In this document: in pieces, positions 1-5,712 of the stretch
Layout of the letters: each line of letters starts with the position of its first letter
How positions within the stretch are numbered: position 1 is the stretch's first letter
Source of the DNA: Verrucomicrobiota bacterium
GTDB lineage: Bacteria > Verrucomicrobiota > Verrucomicrobiia > Chthoniobacterales > UBA10450
Direction of reading: 5' to 3'
DNA length: 7,190 bases
Assembly: GCA_003219225.1 (NCBI GenBank)
Contig: QHPZ01000249.1
Span: 1-7,190, forward strand
The notes under the pieces: model-generated
Databases searched by the model: none
What the model saw: only the letters and a program-made list of their open reading frames with translations
Told to the model about the DNA's origin: nothing
Made by a program: the position numbers and the translations under genes

Positions 1-539
1 TCGGCGCGGCGAACAACATTCACTGTTTTGTAACCGAGATCGCGCGCGATCTGGATCACAGCGCGACCGGCGGCCGAGTTGGCGGCATTTTGAATGAGCC
101 AGTCGCCTTTTTTTAGATCGACATAATCGTGGAGCAAACGCCACGCGGTCATCGGATTGATCTTCAACATCGCCGCGTGCACCGGCTCGATTTCCGGTGC
201 CACCGCGATCAACTCGCTCGCTTTCACGGCGACCGCTTCGCGCCAGGTCCCGATATTGTGCGGCAAGATCACGACCGCGCCAGTAGTGATGCCCTGCACC
301 TGCGGGCCAAGATCGACAACTACTCCTGCACCTTCGAATCCGGGCGTGGCAGGCAGTTGCGGGCGCACGGGATATTTTCCCTCGATCGCGTTGAGATCGG
401 CGGGGTTGATCGGCGCCGCCCGCATGGCGACAACTGCTTCGTCTGCAGCGGGCCTCGGCCACGGCCGCGTTTCGACGCGCAAAACATCGGGCGGATTTCC
501 GTGCGCTTCGTAAACGACCGCTTTTATAGTTCGATCCAT
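1..539 (-). CDS. Trans-2-enoyl-CoA reductase-like (MECR/ETR) zinc-free MDR oxidoreductase, N-terminal part
   Basis: The frame is open from an ATG at 539 to the left edge, giving 179 residues of a partial protein. It belongs to the medium-chain dehydrogenase/reductase superfamily and most resembles the mitochondrial 2-enoyl thioester reductases (MECR/Etr1), which reduce enoyl thioesters with NADPH in fatty-acid synthesis. The evidence is the GroES-like N-terminal half with INPADLNAIEGKYP (residues 44-57), where Tyr56 sits where Etr1 has its catalytic Tyr, followed by PGFEGAGVV (66-74). A later segment, MLKINPMTAWRLL (124-136) and NAANSAAGRAVIQIA (151-165), is the typical start of the MECR nucleotide-binding domain. 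No catalytic zinc-ligand pattern is visible. The Rossmann fold and C-terminus lie outside the window. A general quinone oxidoreductase is the alternative, but the INPADLN and NAANSAAG segments favour MECR. Its start is 2 bp from the divergent transporter gene, so its promoter must lie inside that gene. No clear Shine-Dalgarno sequence is seen. Confidence 0.85.
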   Translation of the reverse strand, partial: MDRTIKAVVYEAHGNPPDVLRVETRPWPRPAADEAVVAMRAAPINPADLNAIEGKYPVRPQLPATPGFEGAGVVVDLGPQVQGITTGAVVILPHNIGTWREAVAVKASELIAVAPEIEPVHAAMLKINPMTAWRLLHDYVDLKKGDWLIQNAANSAAGRAVIQIARDLGYKTVNVVRRA

Positions 540-541
540 TG

Positions 542-1456
542 ATGAGTTCCGGCACGCATCCTCAGGCAGCGATTGCTAATCTGCAAACCGGCGCGCGCGT
601 CGCGTTGCTCGGCCTCATCATTAACGTGGCACTGGCGACGGCAAAGATCCTGGCCGGCGTTATTGGCAACGCTTACGTGCTCATCGCCGATGGGATTGAA
701 TCCGCCTTCGACATCGCCGGCTCGATCGTAATCTGGGGCGGATTAAAATTTGCTGCTCGTCCACCCGACGCGACCCATCCTTATGGTCATGGCAAAGCCG
801 AGCCGCTCGCCGCGATTGCCGTCGCAATCGGAGTGCTGGCGGCCGCTCTGGCGTTGGCCGTTCAGAGCGTGCGCGAACTTTTTCTGCCGCACCACGCGCC
901 CATGTCATTCACATTGGTCGTGCTCGTCACTGCGATCGTAGTGAAAGAACTTTGGTACCGACGCGTCGTTCATTTCGGTCGCAGCGCTGAGAGCACCGCG
1001 GTGCAAACCGACGCCTGGCATCATCGCACGGATGCGCTCACGTCGATCGCCGCTTTCGTGGGGATCAGTATTTCGCTGATCGGCGGCGCAGCGTGGCAAA
1101 GCGCGGATGATTGGGCCGCCCTGTTCGCCTGCGCACTCATCGCCACCAATGGCGTCCGGCTCTTGCGGCCTGCTCTTTATGAGATCATGGACACCGCGCC
1201 GCGCAGCGACATTGTCGACCTGATCGGCCGCGCGGCCGCCGCCGCACCAGGCGTGCTCGAAGTCGATAAGTGTCTCGTCCGCAAGATGGGACTCAGTTTT
1301 TATGTCGATCTTCATATTGGTGTGGACGCAAACATCTCGGTCCGCGAAGGCCACCACATCGCCCATGTCGTGAAACGTGAGATCCAGGCGACCGATCCGC
1401 GCATTGCCGATGTGCTCGTGCACGTGGAGCCGGCGCGAGCTCGACCGGACCTCTAG
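542..1456 (+). CDS. Cation diffusion facilitator (CDF) family divalent metal transporter
   Basis: This 304-residue protein has the full length of a bacterial CDF exporter, an inner-membrane dimer that exports Zn2+, Fe2+, Cd2+, Mn2+ or similar ions in exchange for protons. Hydrophobic helices lie at roughly 18-42, 44-66, 89-110, 122-139, 166-180 and 190-206. The metal-site residues by position are E53-x3-D57 in helix 2 (ADGIESAFD) and H160-x3-D164 in helix 5 (HHRTD). The signature HPYGHGKAE (79-87) lies in the loop between helices 2 and 3. A cytoplasmic ferredoxin-like C-terminal domain follows (about 215-300), with PGVLEVDKCLVRKMG and YVDLHIGVD typical of the family. An in-frame TTG at 539 is a possible alternative start, but the ATG at 542 is the better choice. 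No good ribosome binding site is present. Glu at the first metal position replaces the Asp or His usual in well-studied members, so I do not assign the metal. Confidence 0.93.
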   Translation: MSSGTHPQAAIANLQTGARVALLGLIINVALATAKILAGVIGNAYVLIADGIESAFDIAGSIVIWGGLKFAARPPDATHPYGHGKAEPLAAIAVAIGVLAAALALAVQSVRELFLPHHAPMSFTLVVLVTAIVVKELWYRRVVHFGRSAESTAVQTDAWHHRTDALTSIAAFVGISISLIGGAAWQSADDWAALFACALIATNGVRLLRPALYEIMDTAPRSDIVDLIGRAAAAAPGVLEVDKCLVRKMGLSFYVDLHIGVDANISVREGHHIAHVVKREIQATDPRIADVLVHVEPARARPDL

Positions 1457-1479
1457 GGGACGACGTTGTCGGCCCGACG

Positions 1480-1496
1480 GGAAGCGAACCGCTTCC
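1480..1496. terminator. Candidate hairpin between convergent genes
   Basis: A perfect 7-bp inverted repeat (GGAAGCG, loop AAC, CGCTTCC) fills the 41-bp gap between the convergent transporter and nucleosidase genes. This is where a bidirectional terminator would be expected. No T-tract follows on either strand, so intrinsic termination is uncertain. A second small hairpin (CAGCA-TTT-TGCTG, 1502-1514) lies just inside the end of the nucleosidase gene. Confidence 0.4.
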
Positions 1497-1497
1497 G

Positions 1498-2199
1498 CTA
1501 CAGCATTTTGCTGCGCAACAGCGCCTCCAGCGCGCGCGTGAGCGCGCGCCTCGCCGTTCGCACCTGCTGGAGGAACGAAATCATCCGCAGAACGCGGGCC
1601 GGGTGCATTAGCAGGTAAAGTGAAAGCTTTGTCGCGCTTGTTTCTTGTCGCTCGATATCAAATAAAACGTGCGGCGGGAGCGGCAATGGTCGCGCTGCGG
1701 TATCACTGATTGCACGAAGCGAGAGCATCGGCAGCGCGTGCTCGGCGCAAGCGCGAGCGATAAAATCTGTTTCCATGTCCACGGCGGCTGCACCGGTTAT
1801 TTGCGCGAGGCGGAGTCGCTCTTCCGCTGAATCAATGACGTGTTTCGCCGTGATAATGTCGCGGAGCGTGACTACCAAATCAGCCAGCAGCGATGCGTCG
1901 GGTATTTTTGTGGTCGACAAATTCTTCGCGATCACGACATCACCCACCTTCAGTTCGCGATCGAGCGCACCCGCGAAACCGGCGCTGATCAACAACTCGA
2001 ACCGCCGATTTTGCAGCAACGTTGCCATCCGGTGGCGGCAGATTTTTTCGCCCACGCCAGTGTGGAAGATTTCAACGCTGCGATTGTCGATCTTGCCGTG
2101 GACGATCTCGAACTCGCCGCAGGGCTCGCGCTGCTTGTCGCGCAGCGCCTTGATGAATGCCGCGCTCTCTGCCGGGAGCGCGAAGGTGATTGCGATCAC
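1498..2199 (-). CDS. Nucleoside phosphorylase / MTA-SAH nucleosidase-type protein
   Basis: This 233-residue cytosolic protein belongs to the PNP/UDP phosphorylase family 1, whose members cleave the glycosidic bond of nucleosides such as 5'-methylthioadenosine or S-adenosylhomocysteine. The N-terminal ITFALPAES carries Glu11 in the position of the MTA/SAH nucleosidase Glu12. HTGVGEK (46-52) is the glycine loop, and LISAGFAGALDRELKVGDVVIA (70-91) is the family signature. VDMETD (140-145) supplies the Met-Glu ribose contact, and AISD (163-166) ends in the Asp that usually protonates the base. Hopanoid-associated HpnG and futalosine hydrolase belong to the same superfamily, so the substrate is not fixed. 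No other hopanoid or menaquinone gene is visible nearby. The start is a GTG that overlaps the TGA of the upstream ORF by 4 bp (GTGA), which indicates translational coupling. The C-terminal ~35 residues are basic and helical and extend past the usual core. Confidence 0.85.
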   Translation of the reverse strand: MIAITFALPAESAAFIKALRDKQREPCGEFEIVHGKIDNRSVEIFHTGVGEKICRHRMATLLQNRRFELLISAGFAGALDRELKVGDVVIAKNLSTTKIPDASLLADLVVTLRDIITAKHVIDSAEERLRLAQITGAAAVDMETDFIARACAEHALPMLSLRAISDTAARPLPLPPHVLFDIERQETSATKLSLYLLMHPARVLRMISFLQQVRTARRALTRALEALLRSKML

Positions 2200-2681
2200 T
2201 TCGGCGGCGCTGTCGATTCGAGGATCTCGACAGCGAAACTTTTCATGTCCGCGTCGCTCCCCGAGCTTTCGTCAGGCGGAGGTGAGCTCGGGTTGATTCC
2301 GGCGATTGCCGCCAGCTTGCGACGAAACGCGGTCGCCTGGTTCGCCGGAACATCGACAAGCAGACCGATGCGATGCTGCTCGGGAATTCCTTTTGTGACG
2401 CTGCCACCAAGCTGCTGAACAATTGCGGCAACCTCGTCCGCGACTGCGTCGAGCCGGCCAGGCGCAATCGGCAGGGTGATCTCAGTTACGCCGAAGGGAG
2501 CAGGGGATAGCGTGGCCGCGGCCGCATGCTCGAGCGCTTGGGCGAGTTGACGGCGCATTTGCGCTTCAAGCAACGCGCGGTTCGGATTTTTCGATTCGTG
2601 GCGGGCGATAAACCAAAGGCCGATTTCGCCCGCGCTCCGAGATCTCTTCTTCAGCCGGCAACAAAACTTCACGGGAGTCAC
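2196..2681 (-). CDS. C-terminal fragment of a split anti-sigma/membrane-anchor-like gene
   Basis: This 161-residue ORF has a GTG start at 2681 inside the preceding ORF and no convincing ribosome binding site. Its first ~20 residues (CCRLKKRSRSAG) look like out-of-frame translation. From about residue 20 the sequence becomes protein-like: GEIGLWFIARHESKNPN resembles the end of a membrane helix and its exit. An Ala-rich helix with Gln and Arg follows (ALLEAQMRRQLAQALEHAAA, 36-55). A compact alpha/beta domain (about 65-130, including AVADEVAAIVQQLGGSVTKG) may be an exported sensor or YscJ-like fold, though I do not recognise it firmly. The ending is Pro/Ser/Asp-rich. I infer that this is the downstream part of one ancestral gene whose start is the ORF at 2566-2823, with a frameshift and probable loss of the membrane helix between them. 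It overlaps the nucleosidase gene by 4 bp. Confidence 0.6.
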   Translation of the reverse strand: MTPVKFCCRLKKRSRSAGEIGLWFIARHESKNPNRALLEAQMRRQLAQALEHAAAATLSPAPFGVTEITLPIAPGRLDAVADEVAAIVQQLGGSVTKGIPEQHRIGLLVDVPANQATAFRRKLAAIAGINPSSPPPDESSGSDADMKSFAVEILESTAPPK

Positions 2682-2823
2682 CGCGTATACGGGAGAAAAT
2701 TTCTCGCGCGACTGCCAGCTCCCGTTGTAAATGTGTGTCGGAGACGAGACGCTGTTCCAAGGCAGCGCGTTCCACCGGCGACAATCTGCCCTCTAGATAA
2801 TCGAAAAGCTTATCGAGGTTCAT
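2566..2823 (-). CDS. Anti-sigma-like N-terminal domain protein, probably truncated by a frameshift
   Basis: This 85-residue ORF starts at ATG 2823, with GGAG about 10 nt upstream (plus-strand 2834-2837). It overlaps the 3' end of the M48 protease gene by 14 bp. The beginning, MNLDKLFDYLEGRLSPVERA followed by ALEQRLVSDTHLQREL, is the helical pattern found at the N-terminus of putative zinc-finger/anti-sigma proteins, but without the usual His-x3-Cys-x2-Cys ligands. After about residue 62 (EEEISERG) the sequence turns into a basic, Pro-rich tail (NRPLVYRPPRIEK) that ends in a stop at 2566. In related proteins I would expect a membrane helix at this point. The continuation appears in another frame in the 2196-2681 ORF, so I read this as the front half of a disrupted gene. 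No sigma-factor gene is adjacent. The function is not assigned. Confidence 0.6.
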   Translation of the reverse strand: MNLDKLFDYLEGRLSPVERAALEQRLVSDTHLQRELAVAREIFSRIRGDSREVLLPAEEEISERGRNRPLVYRPPRIEKSEPRVA

Positions 2824-4186
2824 TCGACAATGTCTCCGATGGCGGCAAGGCCGGCGACGATCGCGAGGTTGAGGAACTTTCGCCCGCAGGTAAATGCGCC
2901 GCTTTCCAGTCCATCGCCATCCGGATGCGTGCGCGACCGCTGGGATGATCGAAAAAGATGAATTCCTCCAGCGGGCTCGGATCGAGTTTGCGATAAGCGC
3001 CCAACTTCAGAGCGACCGTGGCCATGCCATCGGGCTCGCGCGACGTGTTGATGCCGAAGGCGTCGGCCTCGCGCTCAGTGACGCGAGTAATCGTGTTGGT
3101 CAAGGGCGTCAGCAAAAACGCGAACGCGGTCACGACTAACACGAGCAGTGGCAAACCGGCCGGATCCCCGATGCCACGGATGCTCCATTGCTCGCGCCAG
3201 CGGGCGACTGCCGCGTCAAAAATTATGCGCGTCAACCCGAAGACGATGAGAACAAAAATCGCGAGATAGGTCAGCAGCATGGCGACATGGTTGAGCACGT
3301 AATGTCCCATCTCATGCGCCATGACCTCGCGGATTTCGGGCAAGGTGCATTGCTTGAGCAAGTTGTCGTTCAACGCGATCCGGGTTGTGCCAAGAAATCC
3401 GGCCACATTTGCGCTGATCCGTTTTGTCTGGCGCGATGCGTCGACCTCGAATACCTGGGTCACCGGAATCTGATTGGCGCGTGCCATGGCGAGGATGGGT
3501 TCCTTGATCGCCGGGTCTTCGATTGGTTTGTAGGTGTTGAACAGCGGCTCGATGTAAACCGGCGAAATCAACATGCCGATCATGATGAGAATCATTGCCA
3601 TGATTGTGCCCCAGACCCACCAGCTGCGCGGCGCGCGCCGGAAAACTGCGTAAAGCGCGACGACAGCGACCGTGCCGAGAACGAGCGTCAGTGCGAGACC
3701 GATCAATTGCTCGTTGAACCATTGGCCGAAGTCTTGGGTGGCCATGCCGTATTGATGTTCCCGAAAAAAATTCTCGTAGACGTAGAGAGGAAAACTGAGC
3801 ACCGATGCGATGATCAGGTAAGGAACTGCATACAGCGCTACCTGCGCGCTCTTGAAGGGCGTGACTCGCTCGGCGAAATCGCGCAGCCGCGCGGATGTGC
3901 GCAACCACAGCAGTAAGATCGAGATCGCGATGATGAGGAGAAAATTCCACAGCAGCAGCCAATAGCCGCCTTCGAAATAGGCGTCGGATTTCGCGCGTTG
4001 GTTGCTCGGCACCGTCGCCAGCCAGGCCTGCGTGGCCGCAGCCGGATCGAACGTCCCTTGCGCCTCAATTGCGGTCGCGCTCGGCGGCGGCGAACCAGCC
4101 TGAGCATGCGCCGCCACGGCACCGGCCAAGACAAGGCCAAGAACGAGCGATGACACGATGCAATTTTTGAGCATGTCCGAATTCAT
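2810..4186 (-). CDS. M48 family (Ste24/CAAX protease-like) membrane zinc metalloprotease
   Basis: This 458-residue membrane protease probably cleaves membrane or envelope proteins. The start at 4186 (MNSDMLKNC) is chosen because it begins a good signal peptide (cleavage near AHAQ, residues 25-29). A TTG further upstream at 4273 would bury that signal. Hydrophobic helices lie near 75-95, 115-132, 160-183, 190-210, 300-322 and 343-360. The zinc motif HEMGH is at 291-295, and the third ligand is probably the first Glu of EREAD (about residue 371). The N-terminal membrane part and the SANVAGFLGTTRIALND segment match the M48A (Ste24-like) layout rather than the shorter HtpX proteins. Eukaryotic Ste24 processes prenylated proteins. 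A bacterial substrate is unknown and prenyl processing should not be assumed. The C-terminal ~25 residues are Ser/Pro-rich. The gene leads a minus-strand cluster with overlapping downstream ORFs. The upstream match to a ribosome binding site is weak. Confidence 0.9.
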   Translation of the reverse strand: MNSDMLKNCIVSSLVLGLVLAGAVAAHAQAGSPPPSATAIEAQGTFDPAAATQAWLATVPSNQRAKSDAYFEGGYWLLLWNFLLIIAISILLLWLRTSARLRDFAERVTPFKSAQVALYAVPYLIIASVLSFPLYVYENFFREHQYGMATQDFGQWFNEQLIGLALTLVLGTVAVVALYAVFRRAPRSWWVWGTIMAMILIMIGMLISPVYIEPLFNTYKPIEDPAIKEPILAMARANQIPVTQVFEVDASRQTKRISANVAGFLGTTRIALNDNLLKQCTLPEIREVMAHEMGHYVLNHVAMLLTYLAIFVLIVFGLTRIIFDAAVARWREQWSIRGIGDPAGLPLLVLVVTAFAFLLTPLTNTITRVTEREADAFGINTSREPDGMATVALKLGAYRKLDPSPLEEFIFFDHPSGRARIRMAMDWKAAHLPAGESSSTSRSSPALPPSETLSNEPR

Positions 4187-4240
4187 ACGCAGCCGATGCC
4201 GGGAAAACAAAGCACAGCCTGCAGCGTTCGGCGCGGCGGC

Positions 4241-4267
4241 ATTATGCTGGACGAGGAACTTTGCCAA
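4241..4267 (-). promoter_or_regulatory. Candidate promoter for the M48 protease cluster
   Basis: On the minus strand a TTGGCA (plus 4262-4267) and a CATAAT (plus 4241-4246) are separated by 15 bp in the 96-bp divergent region 4187-4282. The hexamers fit the sigma-70 consensus well, but the spacer is shorter than the usual 17 bp. This is a pattern match only. Confidence 0.25.
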
Positions 4268-4282
4268 GCGCAAACTGAATTC

Positions 4283-4609
4283 ATGAAACTGCCGGCACTG
4301 TTGATTTGGTCAGCTTTTCTCGCCAGCAGTCCCATCGCGCCAGCGGCCGAAACCCAAACGCCAGACCCCGCGCTTTACGGACCGTATCCTGCCAACTACA
4401 AGGAAATCGTGACCGACTGGCTGCAGACGCAATTGATCGATCCATCGAGCGCGCGCATCGAATGGAAAGGCGAACCGAAACCGGCCGACCTGGGCAAAAG
4501 CTTCACTGTCAACGCGCGCAATCGCTTCGGCACCTACACCGGCAAACAGGAACATGGCGCATTGATTCGCAACGGAGAAGTGGTTAAAGGAATCGGATTC
4601 GGATACTAA
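4283..4609 (+). CDS. Small exported protein of unknown function
   Basis: This 108-residue protein starts at ATG 4283, where MKLPALLIWSAFLASSPIAP forms a signal peptide (cleavage likely near PAAETQ, residues 20-24). A start at 4196 would place 29 unlikely residues before it. The mature part of about 85 residues begins PDPALYGPYP. It contains a helix (NYKEIVTDWLQTQLIDPSSARIEW, in two parts around residues 39-61) and a strand-rich end with SFTVNARNRFGTYTGKQEHG and a final LIRNGEVVKGIGFG. The pattern of a helix, 'DP-S-A', then 'V-NA-N-FG-YTG' and an 'R/DG-V' ending is one I recall from small exported hypothetical proteins of Gram-negative bacteria. It has no named activity that I can support. It is followed after 1 bp by the next gene, so the two are probably cotranscribed. 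No clear ribosome binding site precedes it. A purine-rich GAGGAA lies too far upstream (about 25 nt). Confidence 0.75.
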   Translation: MKLPALLIWSAFLASSPIAPAAETQTPDPALYGPYPANYKEIVTDWLQTQLIDPSSARIEWKGEPKPADLGKSFTVNARNRFGTYTGKQEHGALIRNGEVVKGIGFGY

Positions 4610-4610
4610 G

Positions 4611-5075
4611 ATGAAATTGACTAAACATTCGGCGGCGCGGGAATCGGGCCAGATTTTTGGCGTTCTGATTGTGTTGGTGCTCGTAATCGGCGTCGGCTTT
4701 TGGTGGCTGTTTAATTATCGAAACACCATGCGCAATGAAGGACGCGCGTTTGGGCGGGAAGTGATCCAGCGCCTCGTGGTCAATCACGACGCCAATTTTC
4801 TCGCCAACAGCCTCGGTCCGCAGGCGAAGCTCGATTTGCCGCCGATGGCGCAGCAGGAGATGATGCAAAAACTACAGCAGCTCGGCGCAGCAGTCGGCCC
4901 GCCCAATGTGCAGGGCGACGTTTATTTTCAATCGCAGTTTTTTGAGCCGCACGGCAATTTCAGCGCTCTGCTCAATTACCCCGCCGGCGCGATGCGAATG
5001 GACGTCGCCATTTCGCACCCCGTTAGCCGCTGGCAGATCGACACGATCGGCCTCAGCACCGCTGCGCCGCCCTAA
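4611..5075 (+). CDS. Single-pass membrane-anchored protein of unknown function
   Basis: This 154-residue protein starts at ATG 4611, one base after the stop of the upstream exported protein, which points to an operon and probably translational coupling. The first 14 residues are basic and polar. One strongly hydrophobic helix follows (about 15-34, IFGVLIVLVLVIGVGFWWLF), giving an inside-to-outside anchor with an external domain of about 120 residues. The external part has a charged helix (NTMRNEGRAFGREVIQRLV), a Gln/Met-rich helix (PPMAQQEMMQKLQQLGAAVG, 77-96) and a strand-rich ending (GDVYFQSQFFEPHGNFSALL, then RMDVAISHPVSRWQIDTIGL). The arrangement recalls small proteins in which a helix is followed by a cystatin/NTF2-like sheet, but I do not recognise the family. 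Function is unassigned. A joint role with the upstream exported protein is only inferred from adjacency. Confidence 0.75.
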   Translation: MKLTKHSAARESGQIFGVLIVLVLVIGVGFWWLFNYRNTMRNEGRAFGREVIQRLVVNHDANFLANSLGPQAKLDLPPMAQQEMMQKLQQLGAAVGPPNVQGDVYFQSQFFEPHGNFSALLNYPAGAMRMDVAISHPVSRWQIDTIGLSTAAPP

Positions 5076-5089
5076 GATCTGTCGATCTT
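5074..5089. terminator. Weak candidate hairpin between convergent genes
   Basis: A perfect 6-bp inverted repeat (AAGATC, loop TGTC, GATCTT) spans the stop codon of the plus-strand gene and the 22-bp gap before the convergent Nudix gene. It has a low-GC stem and no following T-tract, so it is a weak terminator candidate at best. Confidence 0.2.
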
Positions 5090-5097
5090 GCGATTTG

Positions 5098-5712
5098 TCA
5101 GGTCAGCAGGCGATCAAGCGAATCGAGGCAAATTTGCGACCAGGTCTCGAGCGATTCGCGGCGGGCGACCAATTCGTTTTTGCCCAGAAAGGCGACGTTG
5201 GTGATCATTGCTTCGCGTTTTTCCACCTTCGGCTCGGCCAGTTTGAAAACGTGAACGATGCCGAGGTGGACCTGACCAACTTCGGTCGTGTCATCGTTGA
5301 TCAAGCCGACGACACGATTTTGGAATTTCGTGAGCAAATGAATTTCCTCATGGACTTCACGTTCAACGACGCGGTTGTAATTTTCTTCATCGAGATGAAA
5401 CAGACCTGCATCTCCCTCGTTTAAGTGGCCGCCGATGCCGATCGACCCTTTCGCCACCAATCGCCGCTCACCAGCTCGTTTGCCGCGGACATAATAAAAG
5501 ACTCTGTCGTCGTGCACGAGCAGCACGTAGGGAATGAGTTTTTTGTAGCTCGCGTTGCTCTCAGCCTGCTCACGTCGCAGGAAGAAATTGTTTTCATGCG
5601 ACAGAATTGCGTCCAAATATTTGCGCGGCTCGAAGTTCAGGCCGTGAAAACTGCCAAGTTGATCGAATAGCGATCGTCGGACGACCAGAACGTTTTCTTC
5701 AAGCGGGTTCAC
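5098..5712 (-). CDS. Nudix-fold hydrolase-like protein
   Basis: This 204-residue, probably cytosolic protein carries a recognisable but divergent Nudix box. GIGGHLNEGD (92-101) provides the opening Gly, and REVHEEI (118-124) matches the REUxEE metal-binding core. About nine extra residues (AGLFHLDEENYN) separate the two halves compared with the standard spacing, and the Gly after REUxEE is His. The domain continues with QNRVVGLINDD and VHLGIVHVFKL, typical strands of the fold. Nudix enzymes hydrolyse nucleoside diphosphates linked to another moiety. Similar proteins are sometimes annotated loosely as phosphoesterase. No substrate can be given. The N-terminal ~55 residues, ENVLVVRRSLFDQLGSF onward, form an extension ahead of the fold. 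The GTG start lies directly after the TGA of the upstream PagL-like gene with no spacing and no Shine-Dalgarno sequence, so translation is likely coupled. Confidence 0.75.
   Translation of the reverse strand: MNPLEENVLVVRRSLFDQLGSFHGLNFEPRKYLDAILSHENNFFLRREQAESNASYKKLIPYVLLVHDDRVFYYVRGKRAGERRLVAKGSIGIGGHLNEGDAGLFHLDEENYNRVVEREVHEEIHLLTKFQNRVVGLINDDTTEVGQVHLGIVHVFKLAEPKVEKREAMITNVAFLGKNELVARRESLETWSQICLDSLDRLLT

Noticed and set aside
905..1423. Minus-strand ORF of 172 codons opposite the transporter gene
   Set aside because: It is antisense to the CDF transmembrane and C-terminal domains; its composition is that of a shadow frame.
1840..2418. Plus-strand ORF of 192 codons opposite the nucleosidase gene
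   Set aside because: It is antisense to the conserved nucleosidase motifs and shows no recognisable domain or ribosome binding site.
2585..2593. Programmed frameshift at the A5 run in the anti-sigma-like gene
   Set aside because: Joining the two ORFs needs a +1 (or -2) shift, no typical slippery heptamer with a pseudoknot was recognised, and the lost membrane helix points to a deletion or indel instead.
3188..3916. Long plus-strand ORF (242 codons) opposite the M48 protease gene
   Set aside because: The opposite strand encodes a clear signal peptide, membrane helices and HEMGH. This translation is Cys/His/Arg-rich with no family pattern and is a shadow caused by codon composition.
4187..4273. 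Extended N-terminus of the M48 protease from a TTG at 4273
   Set aside because: It would put 29 unrelated residues before a good signal peptide; the ATG at 4186 is the better start.
4196..4282. Extended N-terminus of the small exported protein from 4196
   Set aside because: The signal peptide begins at 4283, and the extra residues are the complement of the divergent control region.
5525..5532. CGTAGGG resembling the end of the palindromic repeats
   Set aside because: It has no matching CCCTAC end or hairpin nearby and lies in ordinary Nudix coding sequence.
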